Part shown: positions 11,640 through 22,803 of the stretch, in pieces
Layout of the letters: every line of letters begins with the position of its first letter
Numbering within the stretch: the stretch's first letter is position 1
Assembly: GCA_964017145.1 (NCBI GenBank)
Contig: OZ024842.1
Coordinates: 372,001-436,000 of the forward strand
Reading direction: 5' to 3'
DNA from: Agrocybe praecox
Taxonomy: Eukaryota; Basidiomycota; Agaricomycetes; Agaricales; Agrocybaceae
Length of the DNA stretch: 64,000 bases
Made by a program: the position numbers and the translations under genes
The notes under the pieces: model-generated
Seen by the model: the letters and a program-made list of their open reading frames with translations, nothing else
What the model was told of the DNA's origin: nothing
Database searches by the model: none

Positions 11640-13545
11640 ACAACCCGAACGAGGACGAGAACAAGAGAAAGCAAGAAGCAAGAAAGAAAGGGGTCGGAAC
11701 TGGTCTTGGAGTCGGACTCGCTGGTGCTGCTGCTGCTGCTCTCTCCTCCTTCTCCTGCACCACCTGGTTTTTCTTACTCTTCTTGCCTGTTCCTTTTTCC
11801 TTCTTTCCATCGGTCGTAGCCTCAACCACCACAAGCCCCGACGGGTCTGATCCCGAATTAGAATCCGCCAATTGGAAAGTTTTCGGCTTGAACTTGACAT
11901 ATCTCCTCTCCTTCTTCCTCCCCATCCCTCTCCTTCTCCTTCAACTGCATCATCCCCTCGAACTCCTCTTCCTTCTCCTTCAGCTTCTCCTTGATAGCCT
12001 CCATCTCCATCTCCTTTTTCTCTTACGCCTTGCGCTGTTTATTGAGCTCAACGGCTTCTTTATGTCGCTTTTTGCGCTATTAAAGGAAAAGGAATTATTA
12101 TCGTGCTATGAACACGAATGGAAATGGATAAAGGTGGAGTGAAAGTAAAGGATACGCACGATAATCTTATTCCTCATATCCCTCGCCTCTTCCTCGCTCG
12201 CTAGCCTGCTCCGCATCTCACGCTCGGCGGCTACCCATGCGCCTACGTCGTTCGCTGCTGCTTCAGGCTGAGCTTTACGTTCAAGGAAATCTGTGAAAGG
12301 TGAAGTATCTTAGCATTAGACGGTATTGAAGAGCTTCGAGGGAAGAAAGAAGCCAAAGGAGACGAAAAGAAGGAATTGAACGTCACAACACTCAACCTCC
12401 AGGTCATCAGGATATTCTGAACACTCAACGTGCCGTTCGTATTTGAAGGTAAGTTTTCTTTTTTTTAAAAAGACAGACAGAGACAGCACGGGTGAAGGAG
12501 AGAAACGTCCCGATGACCGAGACAAGTGGAAGAAGTGAAAGATGAAGGTCTTGACGAAGGACAGCGATGACGCTGACACCAACACTGACGTTGAAGCCAA
12601 CATCGAAAATTAAAACAAATCAATAAAATAAAGTCGTCGAACCGAGCTTCAACTCTCGAGTGTAGCGACGACATGATGACGACGCACAAAGGGATCAGGA
12701 AGCGGAGAATATGAATACGTCCAATCTAACCCAACCCAACCCAGGCTGAAAGGTACGAAAACGACATCAGCAAAAGCGTCAAAAGATTGCCTTGCAAGGC
12801 AGATATTACAATTTATGATAACGATGAGGAAGGTGGCAAATAAGCGGTATTGCTCGCTTCGAACTGTTGTTCTGGCTGTCTCTGCTGCTGTTGAGCAGAG
12901 GCAGAGAGCGGACCCGATAGAGGCGGCAAAGGCAGGATAGATGGAAACCCCAAAGACCCAATAGAGCTCGAGAGCATGGACAATGCGGACGATGCGATGA
13001 CCAGAGGGAAGTCGTCGTGGATTGTGCCGCTTGAGTTGGCGTTGCTGTCGGTGTAACGTTTTGGGGCACCGAGAACATCGACGCGGAGGAGGACAGAACA
13101 GAGCCTCCATATTGGGTATGTACACCCTCTGCTTCTGTCTTTGCGCTGGAGTCTATCCCTGTGGTTGTGCGTGTGGTTGTGCATTCGCATTCGCATGTTG
13201 TACCGCTGCCGCCACCACCACCATGCATACTAGCATCCGCGACCTCTCATAGACCCCAATCCCCATCTTTGTCTGACCAGTAGCCGGAGCTTGAGTGCGA
13301 GCTTGAGGAGGAGGACAAGCGGTGTCCGCAGCACATAAAGGACGAGGAGTAGGATCTGTGCGAGGCGTTCCCGCGTGGTGACCTCGAACTCGCGGGAGGG
13401 TCGCCATTCAGGGCGCCGGGCCAGAGAGCCAGAGCACAAGCCTGTCATACGGAAAGTTGTCCTCTGTGAAGTGCGCTGTTAGGAAGAAGGCTGGAGAGGG
13501 GGGTTGGTTTAGATGCGGGGAAATAGATAGACGATATAAGATCGA
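11640..13545 (-). pseudogene. BCS1-like AAA ATPase pseudogene, copy 2 (ATPase core deleted)
   Basis: This has the same structure as copy 1: part of parental exon 3, a jump that removes the Walker A and B exons, then the Ser/Thr/Pro-rich region, intron, KEKE-type exons and part of the tail. The same Trp-to-stop change is present (TGA at 13247-13249). Both the core deletion and this stop therefore probably existed before the segment was duplicated. An additional deletion near 12.8 kb separates it from copy 1. Non-functional as an ATPase. Confidence 0.85.
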
Positions 13546-14053
13546 TCGTAGTACGGAAGCAAATGTATTAACTGGGGATTAGTATCGCGCGTGAACTCGT
13601 CGTCGCCCTCAGTCTCGCCCAGCCAGACCGCTCGTCCCTCGTTCGTGCAGCACGAAACCAGAGCAACAGATCCTCCTCCAGCCCCATGTATATCCCACGA
13701 GGAGGGAAAGACTCCAAGTTGTGGTACTCAAGACTGCAACACTTCGCGTTTACAATGGGTCTCAAAGTCGGCAATTAGCAGATTTGCAAGTGCGAGAACA
13801 GTAGGGTTTGATTGAAGTCATTCCACGAGTGTATGATGGAACAATGGATTCGACTGGAAAGTATTCTTGAGCTCCCAAGTCAACTTTTGAATTATTATTT
13901 AGTGACGACTTACCTTTTAAACCCCCTCGCGTTTATCTCTGCTAATAAATGAGAGCGATAAATAGTTTGAAAGATATCCCGTACATGCCCGGACACGAAG
14001 TGGAACTAGGATGTTGCAAAATTTAGGAAAATCCATACATGGGCCTGGATGCC

Positions 14054-14475
14054 ATGTCATGATGTCGGAAAAATCGAAATAAGCATATCAGTAATTACTG
14101 AACCATTTCAGGGATTATGGACCCATATCTGACCATATCTTGCGAAATATGCCACCATAATCCAATGACATGGTTCAGTAATCAAGGATAACTACCGATA
14201 TTTTAATTTCGATTTTCCCAACAGAATTCCCTCCGACTTATCTTATCTTATCTCGTTCTATTTTTATTCCTTCTTTTATTCTTTCCTAGTTCAGTATTAT
14301 TTAAAAAACATTATCATTTAGTTTCACATTAACTAGCCTCCTGTTGCAAATCCTATACAAGTAGCTAGTTTTCCCTTCGTTGACTCTCTTTACGAGATCA
14401 ACGCAGTGTAATGGATCTCATTTGACTTGTCGCTTGGTCATCACTTCCCTTTTGGGATCGCATCATTACAAGTCA
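14054..14475. mobile_element. Extra segment in unit U copy 2 with palindromic arms, possibly a solo LTR
   Basis: Copy 1 reads straight from GGATGCC into CACATG at about 8200, while copy 2 carries about 422 extra bases at this point. The left third (about 14067-14220) is an imperfect palindrome, with arms starting GGAAAAATCGAAAT and ending ATTTCGATTTTCCC, each containing an ATTACTGAACCAT-type inner part. The segment can be read as TG...CA (14055-14475), as for an LTR, but no target-site duplication is seen. A deletion in copy 1 is the alternative. Confidence 0.45.
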
Positions 14476-14869
14476 CACATGCTGCCTCCAGCGACGCTCC
14501 CACGTGATAATTCTCGGCTTCGGTCCGGACTCGCATCATGATCGGATGTTCCTCGACGTTCCTCCCTTTGAAGTCTGGTAATACTTGAACTACTACAATT
14601 CGTCTGATATGTGTTTGAAGTTTAATCAAATATGGCGTCCTCCTTCGTTGTGAGTACTTCCACCTCCGACATTTATTGCGGAATGTCTTTTGATGAATAT
14701 TAGCTATATATGGATGGCGTTTCAAAAGGAGTTCGGAGGAGTAAACCCTACGCTGGGGTGTAAAAATAACTTCATCTTCCGCATTTGGCTTTAAATTCCT
14801 AATTTGTGTCCTCGTAAAGTGGACGTTGGCCATCAACAACGCGTCCATCATGGGCACGTTCACTATCAC
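14441..14869 (-). pseudogene. Open frame of 142 codons across unit U and repeat R, counterpart of 8189-8701
   Basis: It shares about 115 residues with the frame at 8189-8701, including KYSQRRRTPYLIKLQ and RTEAENYHVG. Its C-terminal end differs because of the extra segment at 14054-14475. No domain or splice-linked partner was found. Confidence 0.25.
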
Positions 14870-14972
14870 GAGAACATGCAGTGCCTTTGCCCCTTGAGTG
14901 ATGCCAGGCTTGGTGTACTAATCTACAATGGGGAATTCTGGAATAGATGCTTTCAAAAAGCCCGAATTCATG
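14650..14972 (+). repeat. Repeat R, copy 3
   Basis: It matches R copy 1 through to the shared end AAAGCCCGAATTCATG (14957-14972, and 5348-5363 in copy 1) and matches the beginning of R copy 2. Confidence 0.65.
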
Positions 14973-15206
14973 CATCCACGATAGGGAATTTTACCATGAG
15001 GGTACAGCCATCCACCGGTTAATGAGGAATATGATAAATAATTGATTGTTGGGTCTTTCAAACAGAGAGTATCAATCCAGGATAGGAATTTTATCAGAAT
15101 CCTGTGCTTAGGTAGCACCAAGTACAGCGTCATGTAGTTTGATAGGAGGAATATGTGGGGAGAATGAGGCTCGAAACCGTCTAAGCTTAAGCAACCACTA
15201 CATAAA

Positions 15207-15776
15207 TTGAACGAAAACCTCTTCCATATTCCAGCATACGCACAATCCTGTACCATGCCAGTCGTCCAACATACTTCTGACCTTCAATTTACCTCGAATA
15301 TCATTGATCAACGATGGGTGGGCCATCCAAGATACACCCATCGAGGACACACTTTCACAGGCGACATCTCCTGGATTACTCCAGAGGATGCCTTACTGTG
15401 TAACTGGGAAAGCATCCTCTATCCACGATTTCAATTCGCGGACAGTCTGTTCATCTCCGACCTCGAGTTTCCGCATACTCTTCTGCTAGACCACAACAAT
15501 CTCGAAATGCACGAAGAAATAGCCATTACTGCCCCGTTGGAGATGTCCGAACCAACGCCTTATCTGACTGCTGCCTTTCTCCACTCAAGGCGCTTGGTGG
15601 GAGAAGATAATTCCAATCGGGTGAGAATTCGCAACACTGGTAGGCAAAAGAATCATGCACCGAAGACGCGGCTCCCGGTAGAAGGGCGGAAGGTCAATAA
15701 CCCAAAGACCAGTGGCAATCCCTCTGGTGAATACAAAACAAAAGTTATATCTGATCAAAGGGCATCAAAAGCATGA
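15207..15776 (+). CDS. Hypothetical single-exon protein, 189 aa
   Basis: An uninterrupted frame of 189 codons starting MNENLFHIPAYAQ. The first 120 residues look protein-like (WVGHPRYTHRGHTF, then DISWITPEDALL) and the last 60 are basic and low-complexity. I recognise no domain, signal peptide or membrane segment. Nearby splice signals do not extend it convincingly. It could be a gene fragment next to the repeat block. Confidence 0.35.
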   Translation: MNENLFHIPAYAQSCTMPVVQHTSDLQFTSNIIDQRWVGHPRYTHRGHTFTGDISWITPEDALLCNWESILYPRFQFADSLFISDLEFPHTLLLDHNNLEMHEEIAITAPLEMSEPTPYLTAAFLHSRRLVGEDNSNRVRIRNTGRQKNHAPKTRLPVEGRKVNNPKTSGNPSGEYKTKVISDQRASKA

Positions 15777-16349
15777 ATGTCAGGATACAGCCGTAGTATC
15801 ACCGAGCGACATATGGATATTGGCCACAAAGACGAGAGGTATCTGAAATTTTGACTGATTCTCGCAAAGGGATGTTCTGGTGCTTATGGTATGCAGGGAC
15901 TGAAGGGGAACATCACGGAAAGTATTCCACTCACCGAAGATATCAGCTTGAAGTTTGGACAGCATGGCGGAATCGGCTAGATAAACTTTGATAGGCTGCA
16001 TTCAGAAATAGAGGTTGCGATTTGAAATGCGATGTGTGTGAGCCGAAGGAAAACAAACAGGCAGTGGTTAAGAATACTATCGGCTGAGCGCTGAGAACTG
16101 AAGCGCTGAAAGTTTAGACCCATACCTGCTAAACACTTTGTAGCGCAAGCCTAAGCGTTACCGGCGATATCGACGGCGGGAATAATGCATCGATCATGGT
16201 GGATAAAGCCAAACTTATAAACTTGTTCCCAGGTTTTCCATATATTTTTTGACATCACATGATAAGATTCTGAAAGTGAATCGGGGTCTAAATTCAAATT
16301 CAAACCTCATCGGCAAATTTTTCGTCACCTTTATCACAACCCTTAACCT
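15777..16349. other. Intergenic region
   Basis: No supported gene. A 73-codon minus-strand frame (15780-16001) is open but lacks motifs and a continuation. Confidence 0.5.
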
Positions 16350-16835
16350 ATGCCTTCGAATGCTATAACAACATCTCCCGAGACTTTAGTGGCCAGCAGC
16401 GCTGATATGAACGTTGACGTTGAATTGGAATCCGAGTCACGGTCCACGACACCGACTCCTAGGCCTAAAATCAACAAAAATCCTCGACTTGAGAATGTTC
16501 AAAATCCCAAGAAGAATACAAAGATCAAAGAAAGACAAAAACGCCCAACGAATGCCTACGGTTTCATTTTAGATCGTTACGCCATCGTCAATCAAATGGC
16601 GGAAGACAATACCGCTGTCATATTTTTTGGTATATTGGACGACGATCTGACCTTCAAAAAGTATCTTGAAAGCGCGGAGAAGGCCACTGGCGTCCGCGCT
16701 GATGGGATACTCTATGTCTGGGACCCGGCTGAGAAGGATTTGCCCGAATTATCTGTGCCCTTCCTGGCAATTGCCACTAACGTGACCGAAAAAGTCAAGG
16801 TACCTGCCAAGGGGTTAAAGAGGAAAATGAAGTGA
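16350..16835 (+). CDS. Hypothetical protein, 161 aa, with basic linker and alpha/beta-like C-terminal half
   Basis: Single-exon frame with a good start (CCTATGCC). Residues 1-70 are Ser/Thr/Pro- and Lys/Arg-rich and look disordered. Residues 72-140 (AYGFILDRYAIVNQ, then AVIFFGILDDDLTF, then DGILYVWDP) look folded. A basic tail (GLKRKMK) ends the protein. No family is recognised. The basic segments could serve nuclear localisation, which is inference only. Confidence 0.5.
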   Translation: MPSNAITTSPETLVASSADMNVDVELESESRSTTPTPRPKINKNPRLENVQNPKKNTKIKERQKRPTNAYGFILDRYAIVNQMAEDNTAVIFFGILDDDLTFKKYLESAEKATGVRADGILYVWDPAEKDLPELSVPFLAIATNVTEKVKVPAKGLKRKMK

Positions 16836-17530
16836 AGACGACGAACGCTCCGAGATGGTATAAAATAGATTGGAGCTATACAGAGATATCACGGTCGGTG
16901 CTTGGGGCGAGTCGACGGTTTCTCCTTTCAATGTTTTTCACCTAACCCATATATGTTAACAGACGCCCAGAGTTCCACCTGAGGAGTCAATGTTGAATCC
17001 TATTAACCAGCGTAAACTGATGTTGAAGTTATTGCAGAAATAATCGTTCTATTCAAACAATTGTTATTTCATTCACATTCGTGACTTAGGAAGGCTCAGA
17101 ACATTCTATAACAGTCAATAAACATAAATGCTTTCGATGAGAGAACGTCAAGCTTCGACTAGAAAGGCTAAAATCAGCTTGATCATCATCGAATCAGCGC
17201 CCTGTACACCACGAAAGCTCCGCGATGTTTTCTAGGGATTCAGACGCGATGTGAGATAAGGTTGGTATGACCTCTAGCGAGACATCAAAAAAATGTTATG
17301 GCCCCAGAAAGATGTCAAATAAAAAAATTCCTGATGATCGACATTTTGATGTCATTTGTACGTCAAATTCAGGTCACGATCATAACCGTCGAATGATCTT
17401 GGTCTGATGTTATAAAATAAATAAAAAGTCAAATTACTTTGGTGGTGTACTCATCTCTCACGAGAAACCAGCATCTTCAAGTTCCACTATGTTATGTGGA
17501 TTCATTCCTCGAAATCTACTGGACTGTTTC
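16836..17530. other. Intergenic region upstream of F-box gene B
   Basis: AT-rich with no supported gene. The 3' end of the hypothetical gene and the promoter of F-box B must lie here, but no clear TATA box was chosen. Confidence 0.5.
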
Positions 17531-19156
17531 ATGCCGGATAAGGACGAGGAACGGCCAGGTCACACCAACTCACATATACAGACGAACGAGAATAACGTTG
17601 CCGCCAATCTCCCCAATGATATACTTCTAGCAATTTTTGCGAAAAATACCATGCTTTACCCTCTTGAATCCTTCTCATTTACAAACAACAATGATTTCGA
17701 TTATGGAGCATGCGCTCCTTCCTTCGACACTCTTCTGTATCTGCGCCACGTATCACAAACTTGCTCGGCATGGAGAACGTTGGTCTTGCAATCGTCACTG
17801 CTCTGGGCTCGTGCCATTGACTTGAACAGTCTTTGCCCTGCCGGGGGTGCCAAGTGGACCGAACTTGCGAGCAAATGGGACGTCGAGGAGTTGCATGATG
17901 CCGATGAATGGCTCGGTTTCAGCGAGTTCGGCGCAATCTTATGGATTAAAGAGGTCCTTCGCCGAACACAAAGTTTACCGTTATGGGTGGCAGGCTACGT
18001 GGGCCACAGCGCGATGAAACTCCTTTTAAACTATATTCTCCGCAAGGAATGGCATCGGATGGAAAGAGTCCAGCTGCGCATAGGTTACAGTATCAGCATG
18101 AAAGCGAATGCCTTTGACGATCTCATTAATCGACCTGCACCTTTACTTCAGCAATTCTACTTTGAAATAAGCGGCAGTCGTAATATCCGGGACGCCCCAC
18201 CTCCATCCTCTACTTTTGGAAACTATGCTCCTTTATTGACGCATATCACCGTTGCAAGTTTTCCGATCGATCAACGGACAATCTGGCTCGCAACACTTCA
18301 ACATCTCCGAATCAAAGTTCCCATACCATATCTTGACATTATCCAGATTCTCCTCAAAGCGCCTTTGTTGGAGTCGCTCCAGGTCCAACATGTCACAGAC
18401 ATGAGGAAATCGGAGATCGATCGTGCAAAGTTCCTTCCTTATTATATTCATCACCCCAACCTTCGCCACATCGAGCTCTCTATGTACCTCTCATACGCTC
18501 CATTGCTCCTCCCACGTATTATTCCTTCGCTCCCTTGTTCGATTCTCATCTTTTCTCAGGAAGCGGGCGAAAAACATGTCGAACCACCGACTGTAGATGC
18601 CCTGGTAGAATGCGCCAAACGTTTCGTCACTCAACAGATTTCAACTTATTGCATCAGCTTGACAATATCCTCGATGTCGACCTTCATAATTAAACTTATG
18701 GCGGATGACGGAGCTCCTGAACAGAGAAATGGCCATCAATTTTATCTCAACGTGAACTTCTCCGCGCAGGAGTGGGATACCACCAAACAAAACATGACAA
18801 ACCTGATCGAGGGATTCTCATGCGAAGAAACTACGTCTGGCGCGACAGAGTTTGAATACAAGCAGTTGGACGACAATTCAAAGGTGATCCTAGACGGTGT
18901 GGTCCATTCTATCGCACCTCTACTATACCCATCTATCAAGGTTTTAATCGTACAGTGGCACCATCTTGCATCCTTTTTGAGGCCATATCTGTACAGAAGT
19001 ATATCTCCCGTCCTATTGGCCGATATCTTTCCTCGCCTGCATACGGTTCGACTATGGGGCACGGATCTCAATAGCTATGATATAGAAGGTGGTGATACCG
19101 TGAACGACCTATTGACGAGACTACTCTCGGTGGTGATCAACAAACAAACACCCTGA
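17531..19156 (+). CDS. F-box protein B (single exon, 541 aa)
   Basis: The frame opens at 17489; the Met at 17531 (MPDKDEE) gives a leader like that of the paralogues. The F-box-like motif runs from NLPNDILLAIFAKN to LRHVSQTCSAWRTLVLQSSLLWARAI in short blocks. The rest is leucine-rich and aligns by eye with F-box proteins A, C and D, for example LRKEWHRMERV and NRPAPLLQQF. It probably acts as a substrate adaptor of an SCF ubiquitin ligase. It is followed 343 bp later, in the same orientation, by paralogue C, so local tandem duplication is likely. Confidence 0.88.
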   Translation: MPDKDEERPGHTNSHIQTNENNVAANLPNDILLAIFAKNTMLYPLESFSFTNNNDFDYGACAPSFDTLLYLRHVSQTCSAWRTLVLQSSLLWARAIDLNSLCPAGGAKWTELASKWDVEELHDADEWLGFSEFGAILWIKEVLRRTQSLPLWVAGYVGHSAMKLLLNYILRKEWHRMERVQLRIGYSISMKANAFDDLINRPAPLLQQFYFEISGSRNIRDAPPPSSTFGNYAPLLTHITVASFPIDQRTIWLATLQHLRIKVPIPYLDIIQILLKAPLLESLQVQHVTDMRKSEIDRAKFLPYYIHHPNLRHIELSMYLSYAPLLLPRIIPSLPCSILIFSQEAGEKHVEPPTVDALVECAKRFVTQQISTYCISLTISSMSTFIIKLMADDGAPEQRNGHQFYLNVNFSAQEWDTTKQNMTNLIEGFSCEETTSGATEFEYKQLDDNSKVILDGVVHSIAPLLYPSIKVLIVQWHHLASFLRPYLYRSISPVLLADIFPRLHTVRLWGTDLNSYDIEGGDTVNDLLTRLLSVVINKQTP

Positions 19157-19499
19157 TTATCAATGAGGTGGTAGCGAGCGTAATGTCCCATACTTTATTT
19201 ATAATTTTATATATTGCTCAGGAAAGCCTCCTTGTGATGATCATTCATCACACATAGGCAGAATGATGCCCTATGGTGCAGGAGGAGGAAACAAACTGAT
19301 GGTTGTTGTACTAGGGCTGCAGTTGAAGATCGAGTTTAAATTGCCGAACTCCAAATTCTGTTCCGAGTCCGTTGCTGTGGCCCAATAAGCGCCGATCAAT
19401 GGCGAAGTTGATTTACACAGCCCGAGCCTAACTTTACCCTCTACGAGTGCATAAGTATCAGCAGCGGTGAATTGTGATGAACATCTTCAATGTCCTACC
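19157..19499. other. Spacer between F-box genes B and C
   Basis: 343 bp holding the 3' end of gene B and the promoter of gene C; no other feature seen. Confidence 0.5.
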
Positions 19500-21224
19500 A
19501 TGAAGTTTTATACCTCTACTTCTCGCAAATTACTGGGCCGTCAGACCGCTCACAAGGAACCGGAATTAGGAAAAAATGACGAGAACCCTGCTGTCAACCT
19601 TCCTAGCGACATCCTCTTAGAAATCTTCGCACAAAACTCCGTGCTGTACCCTCCCGAATACTTATCGAGTCCGAGTGCACGTTCCAAATATTGCATTGGA
19701 ATTAGAAACCTACGACGTGTATCCCAAGTCTGTTCGACGTGGAGGACGTTGATGCTGGCATCATCACTGCTATGGGCCCGGTCCTTTTGTTTGAACGAGT
19801 TGTGCACGGGTGACTCCGATGAGAAGTGGAACGCACTTTTTCGAGAATTAGAGGCCCGCCGAATGGGGTTAAATGCTGCATCGGGCGCTAAAAAGCGGTT
19901 TGGCGCGATTCTATGGATGAACGAGGTGCTTCGTCGAACTCAGCAGTCACCCTTATGGATCTCGGGATACGTGAACACTCGAACCCTAAAGATCCTTATA
20001 AATCACCTTCTCAGGAGAGAGTGGTACAGGATAGCAAGAGTCCAAGTCCGCATTATCAATGATAACCAGCCGAACGATACCTTTGAAGATCTCATTACGT
20101 GGCCGGCACCCTTCCTTCAGCATTTCGACCTTGAATTGAATATCAACAGGAAGACGGTATGGGCAGTCCCTCCGTCTTCTGTATTTGGAAACTATGCACC
20201 GTCCTTAACCCATGTTGTCATTGCGAACTTTGGAATCGATTCTCGGGCATCATGGTTTACTCACCTTCGCTATATCCAAATCCAAGTCCCCACAACACAC
20301 CTGGAAATACTCCACATCATACGTAAAGCGCCCTTGCTGGAAGCCATGCGGATTGGAACTCAGGCAACCACGATAAATCTTGGGAACGAAGAAGATGCTG
20401 TAATCCTTCCTTATATCCATCACTCTCAGCTTCGGTATATCGAGCTTTTCACTGTGCATATCGCATCTGCCTCGCTTCTGTTCCAACACATAATTCTAAA
20501 CCACGCTTGCACGACTCGTATCAGCTGTTGTCAAACTACATCCAACGACAGGTCCATCGGAAACTTGAACGCGATACATGTCGATACGATGGCCACCTGT
20601 GCCCAACAGTTCACTCAACACAGCCGTTCTAGCTACAGTATCTGTTTGACGGTCTCCGTGCTATCCACTACACCGATGTTCAAGATCGAATTCATATCCA
20701 ATAACATCGTCAGCACTCTTGCTGGTGACAGAGAAGAAGACGATAAGCTCGGATTACGGCACCAGTTTTATTTCGACTTTAGATGGCACGTCAACACGCA
20801 CAGGGATATCATAAAAGAAGACATGTCAATCCTCATCCAAGGATTTTCTTTTGACGAAATCGCCCGTGGCGTGACCCAGTTCGAGTATATCCACCACGAG
20901 CCGGCAGTACTGGATGCTGTGATCAATTCCTTCGCGCCTTTACTATTCCCTGCTATAAAGGTCTTGACCGTTCGCAAGCCACACCTTTTATCCTTGTTCG
21001 AGCCATATTTATTATTGGACATGCATACTACGAAGAATCAGAAATCTCATTCCAGACTTCTATTCGCTGAACTCGCTCCCCGACTTCGTAAGATTTGTCT
21101 GTGTGACTCGGGTCCTTTAATCTATCGCATTAAAGGTGGTGATGTTTTGGAGGAGGTCTTGGCAAGCCTTGTTTTTCCAATGAAGATAGAGATAGGAATT
21201 TATGCAGGACGGGACGGCAATTAA
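19500..21224 (+). CDS. F-box protein C (single exon, 574 aa)
   Basis: The frame opens at 19467; I prefer the Met at 19500 (MKFYTSTSRK). The F-box-like motif runs from NLPSDILLEIFAQN to LRRVSQVCSTWRTLMLASSLLWAR. Shared family signposts include LRREWYRIARV, TWPAPFLQHF and FGNYAPSLTHV. It is slightly longer than its siblings because of extra residues around 400-430. No frame break is visible. Probable role: substrate receptor of an SCF ubiquitin ligase; target unknown. Confidence 0.88.
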   Translation: MKFYTSTSRKLLGRQTAHKEPELGKNDENPAVNLPSDILLEIFAQNSVLYPPEYLSSPSARSKYCIGIRNLRRVSQVCSTWRTLMLASSLLWARSFCLNELCTGDSDEKWNALFRELEARRMGLNAASGAKKRFGAILWMNEVLRRTQQSPLWISGYVNTRTLKILINHLLRREWYRIARVQVRIINDNQPNDTFEDLITWPAPFLQHFDLELNINRKTVWAVPPSSVFGNYAPSLTHVVIANFGIDSRASWFTHLRYIQIQVPTTHLEILHIIRKAPLLEAMRIGTQATTINLGNEEDAVILPYIHHSQLRYIELFTVHIASASLLFQHIILNHACTTRISCCQTTSNDRSIGNLNAIHVDTMATCAQQFTQHSRSSYSICLTVSVLSTTPMFKIEFISNNIVSTLAGDREEDDKLGLRHQFYFDFRWHVNTHRDIIKEDMSILIQGFSFDEIARGVTQFEYIHHEPAVLDAVINSFAPLLFPAIKVLTVRKPHLLSLFEPYLLLDMHTTKNQKSHSRLLFAELAPRLRKICLCDSGPLIYRIKGGDVLEEVLASLVFPMKIEIGIYAGRDGN

Positions 21225-21843
21225 CAAACTTGTAAGTATACTATGTTATACTACTACATGTTATATATACATTTCTTTATATATGTCTGCCAACACGGCT
21301 ATACGGATGCTTGGACACCAGCCACACACATCTAGCCCTGCCGTAAGTCCGAACATTCCACTCCATCTATCCCCAAGCTCCGCGGCTTCACACCATTTGG
21401 GTGGAAGCTATCACGTATCTATGATCCAGACCATAGATGACGTGAAACGTGTCTCGTAAAAAGATATATTCTATTGTTAAGCGCTGAAGAAGGTTGGGCA
21501 CCTGATACTACTGATCGCGTTTCAGGGAGCCGACTGCATTAAGGTTACGATGTTACGGTAAGTAGCGAGATCTATAAATGATGAAGCAAACTCAAGGAGA
21601 TGTAAATCGGTGACAGTTGTACAAAATCACTCCATTGCTTATATATATATGGTTTTTCTGTCATCCTATCGCTTGGTGTCCCTTATGATGGCCCACTGGC
21701 ATTATCTATACTGAACATTAATGTCTGTCACGTCACTGGCGTTGAGTGTTGGGTGATCAGAGGTAGCGATGTACATACACGATGAGTCTACTCTCATTCA
21801 ACATCATTTTCCGTTACCCTCCTTTCCTACTATAACCTTAATT

Positions 21844-22020
21844 CACGGCGGGCGCCGATACCTGCATATCGAAAATACAGCATAATATATACTGGTCGCG
21901 TGCCATATATATTGATCTGTATTTCCCATCGGATACAGGTATCGGCCATACTATATATGGGAAGCCCGACTGTATTTATTAACCTGTTTCTTGGGGAAAC
22001 AGATATCGGCGCCTGCCGTG
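21844..22020. mobile_element. Possible MITE with 21-bp terminal inverted repeats
   Basis: The left end CACGGCGGGCGCCGATACCT and the reverse complement of the right end CACGGCAGGCGCCGATATCT differ at two positions. The interior contains further imperfect inverted matches (ATACAG, CATATATA). No clear target-site duplication. A related 16-bp palindrome lies at 46091. Confidence 0.45.
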
Positions 22021-22803
22021 TAAGTTCCCTGAGTTACCCCCACCCATTCGACGCACGGGACGAGCGGGACGAAGGGAACAAGGAATAAGGCAAGGAAAGC
22101 GGCGGTCGGCTACTTGATATTACTCCGTGATAGCCGAGCTCAGTATATAAATATCTCTTAACGTGGGGTGCTGCGCGGGCGCGGTATGTACTATATATAT
22201 CGATTTCTTGACTCATCTTGATTATGATTGTCAGTTGTCCGTCAGGAGGAGGGAGTATCACTGATCAGTGAATGGTGGTGGTGGTAGCTATACCAGTGAC
22301 CTGCGGCTGATGAGAGGATGATATTTGGGGACTCAACTGAGGTTGGCGATGATGATGATGATGGCGGTGGTGACGCCACGCGCAGTATGATCCACACTCA
22401 TGGACAAGTTCCAAGACAAAAAGGACCTGACAGAGTCGGATTGGATTGACAAATGACACTGATGGGTATGAGGATATAATTATCTGCATCTTCGCATCTT
22501 GCTTCGATGCGGGGGGTACATTGAATTCTACCGTGTTAGCCGCCGGGCGGAGCAGTGCAAATTGATGATCAGCCTCCTATACGTACGTTCTCGTGGTACA
22601 TTTCTCTGAGGATGTCACCTCATCTTAGTTCCATCCGAGTTCGTTATTGTATGTTACTATATAATATATTATCATTCGCTGAGCACCCCCAAAGTTAATC
22701 CTATGCATTAATAACCCATATCTATTCGCATGGGATACATATAGTATACGGGCCGTATACCAGATCACTCGGGACATAAGTTTATGAGCAGCTCATCATC
22801 GAT

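Larger units (their letters stand above)
11419..14730. repeat. Segmental duplication unit U, copy 2
   Basis: Closely similar to 5364-8470 in the same orientation. Compared with copy 1 it has a deletion of about 0.2 kb near 12.8 kb and an extra segment of about 422 bp at 14054-14475. It ends against repeat R copy 3. Confidence 0.85.
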
